A DNA stretch of 58,166 bases from CAYLOP01 sp964385305 (lineage in GTDB: Bacteria > Chloroflexota > Anaerolineae > Anaerolineales > E44-bin32), in assembly GCA_964385305.1 (NCBI GenBank), contig CAYLOP010000005.1:1-58166 (forward strand). The letters are read 5' to 3'. Both the position numbers and the translations under genes were made by a program. Shown here in pieces: positions 16,072-24,672 of the stretch. Each line of letters opens with the position of its first letter. The stretch's first letter is position 1. Under the pieces are notes generated by a model, which was given only the letters and a program-made list of their open reading frames with translations, was not told the DNA's origin and made no database searches.

Positions 16072-16959
16072 ATGAATACCACGTTGGAAAGCTTGCTTGC
16101 CAATCGGGGGCCTATTCATGCAGACGGCGGTATGGGTACGACGCTTTTTTCGCTTGGCCTGGAACGCGGCGCATGTCCCGAATTGTGGAATCTCGAACAT
16201 GCGGATCAGGTAGTTGAAATCCACGCTGCCTATGTAGATGCCGGAGCCCAGATCATCCTGACCAATTCCTTCGGCGGGAATCGTCTGCGGTTAGATCACC
16301 ATCGCTTGGGCGATCGTGTTGCTGAGGTAAACCGGGCCGCGGCGCGCTTGGCGCGCAGCGCGGTAGCTAAAAAGCCTGTGGTCGTCGGAGGTTCGATGGG
16401 GCCGACGGGGAAGATCATGGCACCGCTTGGCGATCTTGAATATGGACAAGCGGTTTCTGCGTTTGAGGAGCAAGCTCAAGCGCTTGTTGAGGGTGGCGTC
16501 GATGTACTCTGGATCGAAACCATGTCTGACCTGCAGGAGGTACACGCGGCCATCGAGGGGTATCGAAAGGCTGCACCAGGATTTCCCGCGGTGGTCACGA
16601 TGACCTTTGATACGCATGGCCACACCTCGATGGGGGTTTCACCTTCGGCGGCGCTCGAAGCCTTGCGTGATTTCGACTTGATGGCGATCGGTGGAAATTG
16701 TGGGAATGGGCCCGAGGAGATCGAAGCGGTCATCACCGAGATGCATGCCGCTGATCCAGATTTGGTGTTGGTATCCAAGGCGAATGCGGGATTGCCACGC
16801 TTGGAGCACGGACACCCTGTGTATGACGCCAGCCCAGAGGTGATGGCTGAACATGCTCGACGGGTATACGGATTAGGGGCGCGCATCATAGGGGCTTGCT
16901 GTGGGAGCACGCCGGAACACATCCGCGCCATGGTGGAGGCACTGCGAGAGGCAGCATAG
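16072..16959 (+). CDS. Homocysteine S-methyltransferase family protein
   Basis: A 295-residue zinc-dependent methyltransferase domain of the MmuM/BHMT/MetH N-terminal type. It moves a methyl group to homocysteine or a similar thiol. Evidence is GGMGTTLFSLGLERGACPE at the N-terminus, the first zinc Cys in GGNCGNGPEEI (about residue 205) and the Cys pair in IGACCGSTPEH (about 280). The ATG at 16072 is preferred over a GTG at 16066, with AAAGG upstream. It stands alone, without the MetH cobalamin domains. The methyl donor cannot be inferred. Confidence 0.9.
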   Translation: MNTTLESLLANRGPIHADGGMGTTLFSLGLERGACPELWNLEHADQVVEIHAAYVDAGAQIILTNSFGGNRLRLDHHRLGDRVAEVNRAAARLARSAVAKKPVVVGGSMGPTGKIMAPLGDLEYGQAVSAFEEQAQALVEGGVDVLWIETMSDLQEVHAAIEGYRKAAPGFPAVVTMTFDTHGHTSMGVSPSAALEALRDFDLMAIGGNCGNGPEEIEAVITEMHAADPDLVLVSKANAGLPRLEHGHPVYDASPEVMAEHARRVYGLGARIIGACCGSTPEHIRAMVEALREAA

Positions 16960-17428
16960 CCGTAGCGGCATCGACACATCCGTTGCCGAGAGCGCGTGCT
17001 CTAGAATTGTGCTTACATATAACTGCGCACCATATTCGGTGCGCAGCTTATGTTGAATCGACCTCGTGCTTATCAAGGTGTCTGTTTCGGGAAACGAGAA
17101 TCATCGCCCTGAAAGCGCCGCGGCCATGGTTAACGAACACTATAGCGCAGGGTGGTTCCACCGTTTGCCTCGGCTTGAGGAATCGACGTGTTTTCATGGT
17201 GACCTTCTCCTGTGTGTTCGTCTTTCATTGGAAAGACGTATTTGGGTTGGGAAGGGTTCCCGGTATTCGGGGTTGACCATGGATGCAAAGGTCAAGAACG
17301 ACGCTTTACGTCGTATTCGTGGTTAGCGTATCAGGGATATACAATCATGGGGAATACTTCTTGGCTTGTGAAGTCCGGGAAAGAGGTGGATTGACCTCGT
17401 GTGCGGTAGAATCTTACTGGAGGTTTCC
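16960..17428. other. 469-base intergenic region with one hairpin
   Basis: Apart from the hairpin at 17023-17046 I see no gene. Small open frames on the plus strand lack ribosome binding sites and family patterns. A GGAGG just before 17429 belongs to the next gene. Confidence 0.5.
17023..17046 (+). terminator. Hairpin downstream of the methyltransferase gene
   Basis: Perfect 9-base arms CTGCGCACC and GGTGCGCAG enclose the loop atattc. The T content after it is weak, so termination efficiency is uncertain. Confidence 0.6.
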
Positions 17429-18067
17429 ATGTTTAAGGGTTTCGGTGATCGACGAGAACAAGAAGCGCACCTTCGAGGGGAAGGGCGAATGCCTCCCGGA
17501 CAGTCGTTGACATTGAAGTTTCCAGTTTTGCACTATGGGCCGGTGCCATCCTTCGACGCAGCGACGTGGGATTTTCGAATAGGGGGTGAGGTTGAGGAAG
17601 AGAAAAGATGGAATTGGGAAGCGTTTCAGGGCTTGCCTCGCACGCAGGTCCTTATAGATATTCACTGCGTCACGCGGTGGAGCAAAGCAAATACACAATG
17701 GGAAGGAGTCTCCCTTAAGATGTTGGTTGAAAATGGGATTCTGAAAATAAGACCGACCGCGAAGTATGTGATGCAACATTGTGAATATGGTTTCACTGTT
17801 AATCTACCCATAGAAGTCGCGATGGCAGATAACTTCTTGCTCGCCACTCACTTTAATGGCGAACCACTCACCCCCGAGCATGGCTTCCCGCTGCGCGGCG
17901 TGGTGGGTGCGATACCGGATCGGGGAGACCTCAAGGATGTATATTTGTGGAAGGGCGGCAAGTGGCTGCGTTCGCTAGAGTTCATGACGGAGGACCGTCT
18001 GGGCTTCTGGGAGCAAGCGGGCTATCACAACGAAGCGGATGTCTTGAAGGAACAACGCGTACGATGA
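17429..18067 (+). CDS. Sulfite oxidase-like molybdopterin oxidoreductase (YuiH family)
   Basis: A 212-residue protein with a sulfite oxidase/YedY-type molybdopterin domain and no heme domain. The molybdenum ligand is the Cys in DIHCVTRWS (about residue 80). FPLRGVVGAIPDRGDLKDVYLW corresponds to the later cofactor-binding loop (given here as a reading, about 150-175). No signal peptide is seen, which fits the cytoplasmic YuiH group rather than YedY. The ATG at 17429 has GGAGG nine bases upstream. The substrate is unknown. A strong terminator follows. Confidence 0.9.
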   Translation: MFKGFGDRREQEAHLRGEGRMPPGQSLTLKFPVLHYGPVPSFDAATWDFRIGGEVEEEKRWNWEAFQGLPRTQVLIDIHCVTRWSKANTQWEGVSLKMLVENGILKIRPTAKYVMQHCEYGFTVNLPIEVAMADNFLLATHFNGEPLTPEHGFPLRGVVGAIPDRGDLKDVYLWKGGKWLRSLEFMTEDRLGFWEQAGYHNEADVLKEQRVR

Positions 18068-18095
18068 ACTTGAGGCGGCTGGGTATCGCACTTGG

Positions 18096-18128
18096 ATCGC
18101 CCGCTGAAGAGCGGGCGATTTTGTTTTC
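18096..18128 (+). terminator. Rho-independent terminator
   Basis: Perfect 10-base arms ATCGCCCGCT and AGCGGGCGAT with a gaag loop are followed by TTTTGTTTT. It ends the YuiH-type gene and lies upstream of pcm. Confidence 0.93.
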
Positions 18129-18162
18129 CTGCGTGCTTCATGGGCGTATAATCCAAGGCAGG

Positions 18163-18843
18163 ATGACTGAGCAAGAGGAATTTGATCGCGCCCGCGAGCG
18201 CATGGTTGAGGAGCAGATCAGCCGCCGGGGCATCAGCGATCGCCGCGTTTTGGATGCCATGCGTGGAACACCCCGTCACCTATTTGTGCCTGAGGAAAGC
18301 CGCCACCTCGCTTACATCGACGCCCCGCTTCCGATTGGCCACCGTCAGACCATTTCTCAGCCCTACATCGTTGCTCTTATGACGGGACTGTTGGGCCTCA
18401 AAGGGGAGGAGACCGTTCTTGAAATCGGCACCGGTTCAGGCTACCAGGCTGCGGTTTTAGCTCACCTCGCCAAACAAGTTTACACCTTGGAACGCATTCC
18501 CGAATTGGCGGACGCGGCAAAGGCGCTTCTGCAAATGCTCGGGTTGAGCAATGTCCATGTGAAGGTTGGAGATGGAACGCAAGGTTGGCGCGAACATGCC
18601 CCCTATCAAGCGATAATCGTAACAGCGGCAGCACCAAGTGTGCCTGCTCCACTCAAGCAACAGTTGGCTGATGGCGGATCTCTGGTCTTACCCGTTGGGG
18701 GGCAGGCGGGGCAAATCCTCGAGCATTGGAAACGTGAGGGGGAATCATTCACAAGAAAACATGTGGCGCCGGTGGCCTTTGTGCCTCTCGTTGGCGAGCA
18801 TGGCTGGGCGACGGATGATCGTCCGGTAGATCGCTGGCATTGA
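18163..18843 (+). CDS. pcm: Protein-L-isoaspartate O-methyltransferase
   Basis: The 226-residue enzyme methylates isoaspartyl residues of damaged proteins using SAM so that they can return to aspartate. The family pattern is complete: MVEEQISRRGISDRRVL at the start, PLPIGHRQTISQPYIVA (substrate loop), motif I VLEIGTGSGYQAAVLA and VYTLERIPELA. The ATG at 18163 is chosen; a longer frame from 17947 would run through the preceding gene and the terminator. Its stop is only 19 bases from the stop of the convergent gene. Confidence 0.95.
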   Translation: MTEQEEFDRARERMVEEQISRRGISDRRVLDAMRGTPRHLFVPEESRHLAYIDAPLPIGHRQTISQPYIVALMTGLLGLKGEETVLEIGTGSGYQAAVLAHLAKQVYTLERIPELADAAKALLQMLGLSNVHVKVGDGTQGWREHAPYQAIIVTAAAPSVPAPLKQQLADGGSLVLPVGGQAGQILEHWKREGESFTRKHVAPVAFVPLVGEHGWATDDRPVDRWH

Positions 18844-18862
18844 CGCGTTGCCACACGTGCGG

Positions 18863-21193
18863 CTATTCCTCATTCTTGAATGGGGGCTTTAGATAGGCCA
18901 TAGCTCGGCCCTCGTCTCCATCCATCACCAGTACAAGGTAAGCTCCCTGCGCCACGGCCGGAATATCAATCACGCGTACAATGTCGAGGTGCGTCTTCTC
19001 GTTGGGTAGCAGGTCTTTAATGGCGTTGGGATTCTCCTCAAAGAAGGAGCGGTTGAATTCAGTGCCCTTATCTTGCAGGGCAACGGCCAGTGGGAAGATC
19101 TGCGCCTCGACGAGATCCTGAAAGAAGTGGGTTCCGTAGGATGGTTCAGGCGAGGCTTCATCCTCCACGATCTCGATCAACGCACGCGCATTGTGGATTT
19201 CCGAATAGCTGATCGGGATGCCTAGATTGGGATTATTGCTTCCAAAGCGGCCAGGTCCGAGCAAGATGAACTTCTCGCCTTCTAGCCGTTTGTTGATGCG
19301 GCCTATCAGGCGTGCAAGGTTTTGCCGATCTGTGAGCGAGGGCAAGTCGCGATAGCCTTGTGGACAGACATAAACGGCATAACGCACACCGTCAATATAT
19401 CCATCTGGAATGAGTCGCTTTGTAGTGAAAAGTCTTTGGTTGGTGGGCGTATCTTCTGGAAGACGTGCATTCTCCGTGTGAAAATAGCTTTGTGGGCGGC
19501 ACTGGAGCAAACTGATCATTGGCTGCACGCTGCCGCCTTCGTCTTCTTCAATCTGCACGGTGAACTCGGTATCCACAGGATTATGATATGCGGTCTTGAG
19601 TAATCTTAGCATTTGGCGCATAAGTTCTGGGAATTCCGTTCGCGCCAAAAGTCCATCAAACGTGATAACTAGGTCCTTCAAGTCGATGCCCATGGGGACG
19701 CTCATAAACGTCTCGAGTTGTCCGCTGCGGAAGGGCTGTGCAAACCAACGCAGCGAAGGTGTATTGGCGTGGACGACCTCGGAGACGGGCATGGAGCGAA
19801 ATGTGTTTTTTTCTAAGTCGATCAGGTCGACGATACGTTGCGAAAACTGCGCGATGCGTTTCGGGTCAGCTTCGGGGCGCAGATTGGGGTGACTGAGTGC
19901 GACAAGGCGGGGGTGGTCGCCTTCGAGTTGCTCTACGGCGCGTGTTCCGAGCCCCCAAACCAGACGCAGCAATCCGGCCTCGCGGTCTATGCGTTGGCTC
20001 CAACGGAATTGGTTGCGAGAGAGCGCAACGCCCGCCCCATCTGGCATGAAGTAGTGTCCGACGCGCCTGCCCTGAACCTCCTGGATGAGGATCGCCATGC
20101 GCTCATCGTAATCCGTTAAACCCATGCGGCGACGGTAGAGGAGGACATCAGGGCTATAGACGCTGGCATAGACTCTGCGAATAGCGTTCAAGAGGGCAGT
20201 CAGATTATTATCCAGCCCCGTCTGATTCGGGCAAAATACGCTCTCGTATTTCCCTGCGAAGGAGGTGCCAAACGAATCCTCGAGCAGGCTTGAGGAACGC
20301 ACGATGAGCGGTGTATTACCGACGTGGTCAAGGATCGCTCTGAGATCTTCAACGATGTCATCAGGGAGCCGCCCTGTGCTCAAGCGCTCCTGGATGGCGG
20401 GGTAATCACCACGGATCTCAGCTTCACTCTTATATTTTTGGTTGGTGTACTCAATGAATCCGTTGAGTTGCGTGAAAAGGTAAAAAACATCGGCGCCTAG
20501 AAACCACGAATGCGGGATATGGACATGGGAGAGCAGTTCCGCATCCGCGGACTTACGCAGTATGCATTCGGCGAGCATAATTCCGGCTGCTTTGCCACCG
20601 ATTTTCCCGCGTCCCACTCGGGCGGCACGGATTGACTGCAGGTCTGCAATGTCAAACCAATCTTTGGCAATACCAACATAATCAAGGTGGTCGCTGATCA
20701 TAGCCTTGATGAGGACCACCTTGATCTCCTTGAGGTGATGCGCCATCTGCCTGCGTGTTTTGGGAGACATGGCTTCAATGGTTTCACCTTGAGCAAAGAG
20801 CATGTCCCATGGGGCAAGCTCAGGGTGAATGGTGGGGAGGATATCTTCCTGGGGGACGCGTTTCGCAAGCGTCTCACGTACCAATTTCAGGAAACGTTCA
20901 TGCGGCAGGTTGTAGGCAAAGTAGAAATCGGTCAGGTTGTCGCGGATGATCGAAAGACGAGAGAGCCAGATATCCTGAGGCTCCTGTGTATAGGGGTCGT
21001 TTAGGCCCTCACGTTTCTGGGACTGGAGCGCTTTCTCGCGTACTTCGGCCTCGAAGGCCTCTTGCGTGATCACGCCGCGCTTGAACAGTTCTTGTCGCAT
21101 CCTTTCGCGCACGCGTGACGCGAGAATCGGGTATTGACTGAGTTCCAAATAGATCGTCAGCACCTTCGGAAATGCGGACGGATCAAGGGACAT
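18863..21193 (-). CDS. PEP/pyruvate-binding (PPDK N-terminal-like) protein
   Basis: A 776-residue protein with a PPDK_N ATP-grasp-like region from about residue 190: GRGKIGGKAAGIMLAE, PLIVRSSSLLEDSFGTSFAGKYES and ALLNAIRRVYASVYSPD are the nucleotide-binding signatures of PEP synthase and pyruvate phosphate dikinase. The central phosphohistidine domain and the PEP-utilising barrel are absent. The first 190 residues are helical and the last 200 (IPDGYIDGVRYAVYVCP and LGPGRFGSNNPNLG) are unassigned. The reaction is unknown: a lone domain cannot complete the dikinase cycle. The gene is single, with no close partner. Confidence 0.85.
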   Translation of the reverse strand: MSLDPSAFPKVLTIYLELSQYPILASRVRERMRQELFKRGVITQEAFEAEVREKALQSQKREGLNDPYTQEPQDIWLSRLSIIRDNLTDFYFAYNLPHERFLKLVRETLAKRVPQEDILPTIHPELAPWDMLFAQGETIEAMSPKTRRQMAHHLKEIKVVLIKAMISDHLDYVGIAKDWFDIADLQSIRAARVGRGKIGGKAAGIMLAECILRKSADAELLSHVHIPHSWFLGADVFYLFTQLNGFIEYTNQKYKSEAEIRGDYPAIQERLSTGRLPDDIVEDLRAILDHVGNTPLIVRSSSLLEDSFGTSFAGKYESVFCPNQTGLDNNLTALLNAIRRVYASVYSPDVLLYRRRMGLTDYDERMAILIQEVQGRRVGHYFMPDGAGVALSRNQFRWSQRIDREAGLLRLVWGLGTRAVEQLEGDHPRLVALSHPNLRPEADPKRIAQFSQRIVDLIDLEKNTFRSMPVSEVVHANTPSLRWFAQPFRSGQLETFMSVPMGIDLKDLVITFDGLLARTEFPELMRQMLRLLKTAYHNPVDTEFTVQIEEDEGGSVQPMISLLQCRPQSYFHTENARLPEDTPTNQRLFTTKRLIPDGYIDGVRYAVYVCPQGYRDLPSLTDRQNLARLIGRINKRLEGEKFILLGPGRFGSNNPNLGIPISYSEIHNARALIEIVEDEASPEPSYGTHFFQDLVEAQIFPLAVALQDKGTEFNRSFFEENPNAIKDLLPNEKTHLDIVRVIDIPAVAQGAYLVLVMDGDEGRAMAYLKPPFKNEE

Positions 21194-21407
21194 GGGTTCC
21201 CTCCCGCGCGCCAGCTTGGCGCAATGCTCTTCCCCTATTCTATCGAGGCCGTGCGGAAATCAAAAGGGTATGGCGGGATCGTTAGGCGGTGTGATACGTT
21301 TTGATTAGCTCAGTCGGAGAATAGTGCGGTCTTTGAAGTTCCCGGTTTGCATCCAGACGAGCCTGGGTCCATGTCTGGTTTTTGGCGGTTGCAGCGTTCC
21401 GTGCAGC

Positions 21408-22538
21408 CTAACGGCCTAAGTGCATCGGCATGATGACGTGCAGGAACTCCTTATCGCCGACAGGGCGGATTAGGCCAGGCGCGGCGGCACCGGTTGTCTC
21501 GAGCGAGACATTGGGTGCCGTGATCACACCCAAGACGTCGACCAGGAAGCGTACATTGAAGGCGATCTCGATGGGGTCACCTTCGATGGTGGCGTCGACA
21601 ACGGTTTCATTCGATCCGGTTTCGGCAGCCGTGGCGGAGACTTCGACGATTCCAGGCTCAAGCTCGCTGCCGGGAGTGATGCGCACGCGTGCAGAGTGCG
21701 CGGATTCTCGTGCGAAGATATCGGCGGCCTTGCAGGCTTTAAGGAAGGCTCCCGTGGGGAGAACGGTGCGTGTGGTATGACTGGCGGGGATGATACTCCG
21801 GAAATCCGGGAAGGTGCCTTCGATGAGCTGGGAGACCAACTCAACATTCTTCGAACGAAAGATCACTTGCCCACGGTTAGGAGGCAGAGTCATCGTGACG
21901 ACTGCTTCCCCATCGCTGATCACACGTGCAAGTTCGGCCAGGGCACGCGCAGGGATGATCGCGCGAATAGGTCCGGCGGGGGAGGAGAGATGTGCACTTC
22001 GCACGGAGAGGCGGAAACCATCGGCAGCGGCCATGGTCATTTCGCCACCGTCGATTTCTACAAGCACGCCTGTTAGCACTGGGCGAGCGTCGTCCGTCGA
22101 AGCGGCGAATGCGACTTGGCTGATCATGCCACGTAGATCTTCGACGTTGAGATCCAAGCCGTCATCAAGTTCTGCTGGGGGAAGTGGTGGAAATTCCTGA
22201 GCGTCGATACACTTGATGTCGTTATTGAAAGCCCCGCAACGTACGTTGAGCCTGTGCGTGCGTACAGATAATTCCATGCTGACTGTGTCGCTGGGGAGTG
22301 TGTTTACAAGGTCGACGAAGGTGCGCGCAGGAACGGTGGTTGAGCCTTCTTCCTCGATCTTGGTCCCGATCCAGCAACTAATTCCCAGTTCGAGATTAGT
22401 CGCTGAAAGGCGAAGACGACCATCCTCGGTGGCCAGAAGCACATTGCCCAGAACTGGCAGGGTGCTTCTAGGGGCGACAGCACGAGCGACAATGCTGAGG
22501 CCACGAGCTAAGTTTTCCTGTAAACATGAAACCTTCAT
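21408..22538 (-). CDS. dnaN: DNA polymerase III sliding clamp, beta subunit
   Basis: A 376-residue beta clamp that holds the replicase on DNA. Typical segments are MKVSCLQENLARGLSIV at the start, STLPVLGNVLL, ATNLELGI, DARPVLTGVLVEIDG with AADGFRLSV, EGTFPDFRSIIP and the closing FLHVIMPMHL, which gives the three clamp domains. The ATG at 22538 is certain from this alignment; an in-frame extension to 23129 runs antisense through the neighbouring kinase gene and is an artefact. dnaA and recF are not adjacent. It is divergent from a GAF histidine kinase, with 103 bases between the starts. Confidence 0.97.
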   Translation of the reverse strand: MKVSCLQENLARGLSIVARAVAPRSTLPVLGNVLLATEDGRLRLSATNLELGISCWIGTKIEEEGSTTVPARTFVDLVNTLPSDTVSMELSVRTHRLNVRCGAFNNDIKCIDAQEFPPLPPAELDDGLDLNVEDLRGMISQVAFAASTDDARPVLTGVLVEIDGGEMTMAAADGFRLSVRSAHLSSPAGPIRAIIPARALAELARVISDGEAVVTMTLPPNRGQVIFRSKNVELVSQLIEGTFPDFRSIIPASHTTRTVLPTGAFLKACKAADIFARESAHSARVRITPGSELEPGIVEVSATAAETGSNETVVDATIEGDPIEIAFNVRFLVDVLGVITAPNVSLETTGAAAPGLIRPVGDKEFLHVIMPMHLGR

Positions 22539-22641
22539 AGGAAGAAATTCCTCAGTTCTTATGATTGTAGTGAAGAAGTATACAACGAACGCCGAATAGG
22601 TACAACGGCTGGTGGACAACCTGGAGCATCTGGAATAAACT

Positions 22642-23904
22642 TTGTCTGTGGCCCACTCGGTAACTTCTGTGGAGATCGCTGAACTACGCCGGATGGTGAT
22701 CCGGCTATCGCGCCTTGTCGAAAATAGTGTAACCCTCAATTCGACACTCGACCTCGACCGTCTTCTGGAAATCATCATTGTCTCAGCTGCCGACTTGCTT
22801 GAGAGCGAAGCCGCCTCGATTTTGCTTGTCGATGAGAAGACGAATGATCTGTATTTCGCCGCCTCAACAGGTTCCGATCCTGAAGAAATTAAAAGGATGC
22901 CCGTTCCGCTTGATGGTTCAATTGCGGGAACCATCTTTCGCGAGGCAAAACCCATGATCATCAACGACGTCAGAGCGGACCCAAGGCATTTCCGCAATGT
23001 TGGAGAAAGTCTCGACTTTGAAGTTCGGTCTTTAATCGGGGTGCCTCTCCATATTCGGGAAGAGGTGACGGGAGTATTGGAGGCTGTCAACAAGCGCGAA
23101 GGGAGGTATGACGAATCTGATCTGCACACCCTTATGAATATCGCCTCTCAGGCTGCTGTTGCAATTAACAACGCGCGCTTGGTGAAAGCGCTGCAGCGGG
23201 CTTACGATGAGTTGGGAAAGCTTGATCGTTTCAAGAGCGAATTCATAGCAATTGCCTCCCACGAACTTCGAACGCCGTTGGGATTGATCTTGGGCTACGC
23301 CGCTTTGCTCAAAGAGGAAGCCGACCATGCCGCTGCTCAGCTTGCGGAGATGGTCCTAAACTCCGCGCTCAGAATGCGCACGCTCATTGAAGCGATGACC
23401 AACATGAATATGTTGCAGGTGGGCACGGTGGAGATGGACTTCAAGGTCCAGGCTTTACAGCCGGTTGTGTCCGAGGCATACGAAGAGGTCTCAACGATGA
23501 TCCAAACCAAGGGCCAATGCTGTGAGATGAGGTTGGCTGAGGAGCCGCTGTGTGCCTATGTGGATGGCCCGAAGCTCACTTTGGCCTTAGTAAATTTGCT
23601 CAACAATGCGATGCATTTCACGCCGATCGATGGCAGAATTGATGTCGAGCTCAAACAACATGGGAGCGAAGCTTGGATACAGATTCGAGACAACGGTGTG
23701 GGTATCCCCGAAGACCAACTCAATCATATCTTTGAGCAGTTTTACCAGGTTGATCGTCACATGACGCGCCGCCATGGGGGGTTGGGGTTGGGGTTAGCGA
23801 TTGTCAGAGCTATCGCCCAAGCGCATGGCGGCCGTGTATGGGCGGAGAGTGAAGGGTCTGGAAAAGGATCGGCGTTCACCGTCGCCCTGCCTGTCTCCAC
23901 CTAA
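22642..23904 (+). CDS. GAF domain sensor histidine kinase
   Basis: A 420-residue soluble kinase. A GAF domain (about 38-178) is followed by a short coiled linker, a HisKA domain with phospho-acceptor His207 in SHELRTPLG, and an HATPase domain with NLLNNAMHF (N box), DNGVGIP (G1) and GGLGLGLAI (G2). No transmembrane segment is seen, so it probably senses a cytoplasmic signal. The start is a TTG at 22642 or a GTG at 22648. No response regulator lies beside it. It shares its promoter region with dnaN. Confidence 0.93.
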   Translation: MSVAHSVTSVEIAELRRMVIRLSRLVENSVTLNSTLDLDRLLEIIIVSAADLLESEAASILLVDEKTNDLYFAASTGSDPEEIKRMPVPLDGSIAGTIFREAKPMIINDVRADPRHFRNVGESLDFEVRSLIGVPLHIREEVTGVLEAVNKREGRYDESDLHTLMNIASQAAVAINNARLVKALQRAYDELGKLDRFKSEFIAIASHELRTPLGLILGYAALLKEEADHAAAQLAEMVLNSALRMRTLIEAMTNMNMLQVGTVEMDFKVQALQPVVSEAYEEVSTMIQTKGQCCEMRLAEEPLCAYVDGPKLTLALVNLLNNAMHFTPIDGRIDVELKQHGSEAWIQIRDNGVGIPEDQLNHIFEQFYQVDRHMTRRHGGLGLGLAIVRAIAQAHGGRVWAESEGSGKGSAFTVALPVST

Positions 23905-24196
23905 CCTCTACTCTCAAACTGCCGCTGTACCACGTGCCTAATGGAGAATGCCTTCCCCAAGCAATGCCAACATCCAGCCAACGCTCTTTATGATGTATAT
24001 ATGTTTATGCGCAGGGGGGCGTGATAACGCGCGTGAAGATCCTCTAGTTAAGCGTTATTTAAACTCACGAAGGCCGAACCCATATGCATACCACGTCTCT
24101 TCTTCTCGCGGTTCGTGGTTTCGTTACTGAGACGCGGTGAAAAGCGGTTGACTTTCTCACGCAGGATCTTCGCCGAAGGTCGGGTTTATTGTACGC

Positions 24197-24460
24197 TTAG
24201 CCTTCGTCCGGAAGCAGAAATAGGGAATCACCTCGTCGCACACGTTTTGCAACTTTCATGGCGATTTCCGTGCCCTCCCTCGCTTCGGATATCGGTTCAT
24301 GCTCGATCTGCATGGATGTAATCTCTTGTGGAAAGTCTGTGTTTCTACCGAGGAAATGGACCCTGTCGCCGATTTTTAGGTCAGCGGATAAATCAATCAC
24401 GGCGACGCTGATCTTGCCGAAGTAATGGGTCACTTTTCCGATGCGCTCTCCTGTGGCCAC
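24197..24460 (-). CDS. EF-Tu domain II-like small protein
   Basis: An 87-residue protein starting at a GTG with a strong AGGAGGAGG upstream (a longer frame from 24595 is rejected). The pattern ERIGKVTHYFGKISVAVIDL, then LKIGDRVHFLG, TSMQIEHEPISEA and GDSLFLL is that of the translation-factor beta-barrel (EF-Tu domain 2-like), found as a free-standing protein in many bacteria and as the C-terminal part of U32 peptidases. No GTPase domain is present. The role is unknown. Its downstream neighbour is unrelated. Confidence 0.85.
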   Translation of the reverse strand: MATGERIGKVTHYFGKISVAVIDLSADLKIGDRVHFLGRNTDFPQEITSMQIEHEPISEAREGTEIAMKVAKRVRRGDSLFLLPDEG

Positions 24461-24672
24461 TGCAACCCTCCTCCTCTTGACAGTCTCCATACACGGAGTT
24501 AGCGAGCTGCTCCTCTCGATTGTACAACGCAAAAGGAACTTACCAAAGTCAATATCCGAAGACGTTGTTTCCATGCGAACTTCGCCGGAACGCATATTTA
24601 TGTGGCGAGGTCAGAAAACTCCTCCATTTTAAGGAAGGGTCCGTGCAAATGTCTCGTGATTCCGCGGGCAGA

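Noticed and set aside
21301..21380. tRNA-like stretch with TTAGCTCAGTCGG
   Set aside because: It resembles a D-arm, but the partner GAGC, an anticodon arm and the acceptor stem do not form. I treat it as chance or a remnant.
22539..23129. N-terminal extension of DnaN by 197 residues
   Set aside because: It is antisense to the GAF kinase gene, and the true DnaN start is obvious at 22538.
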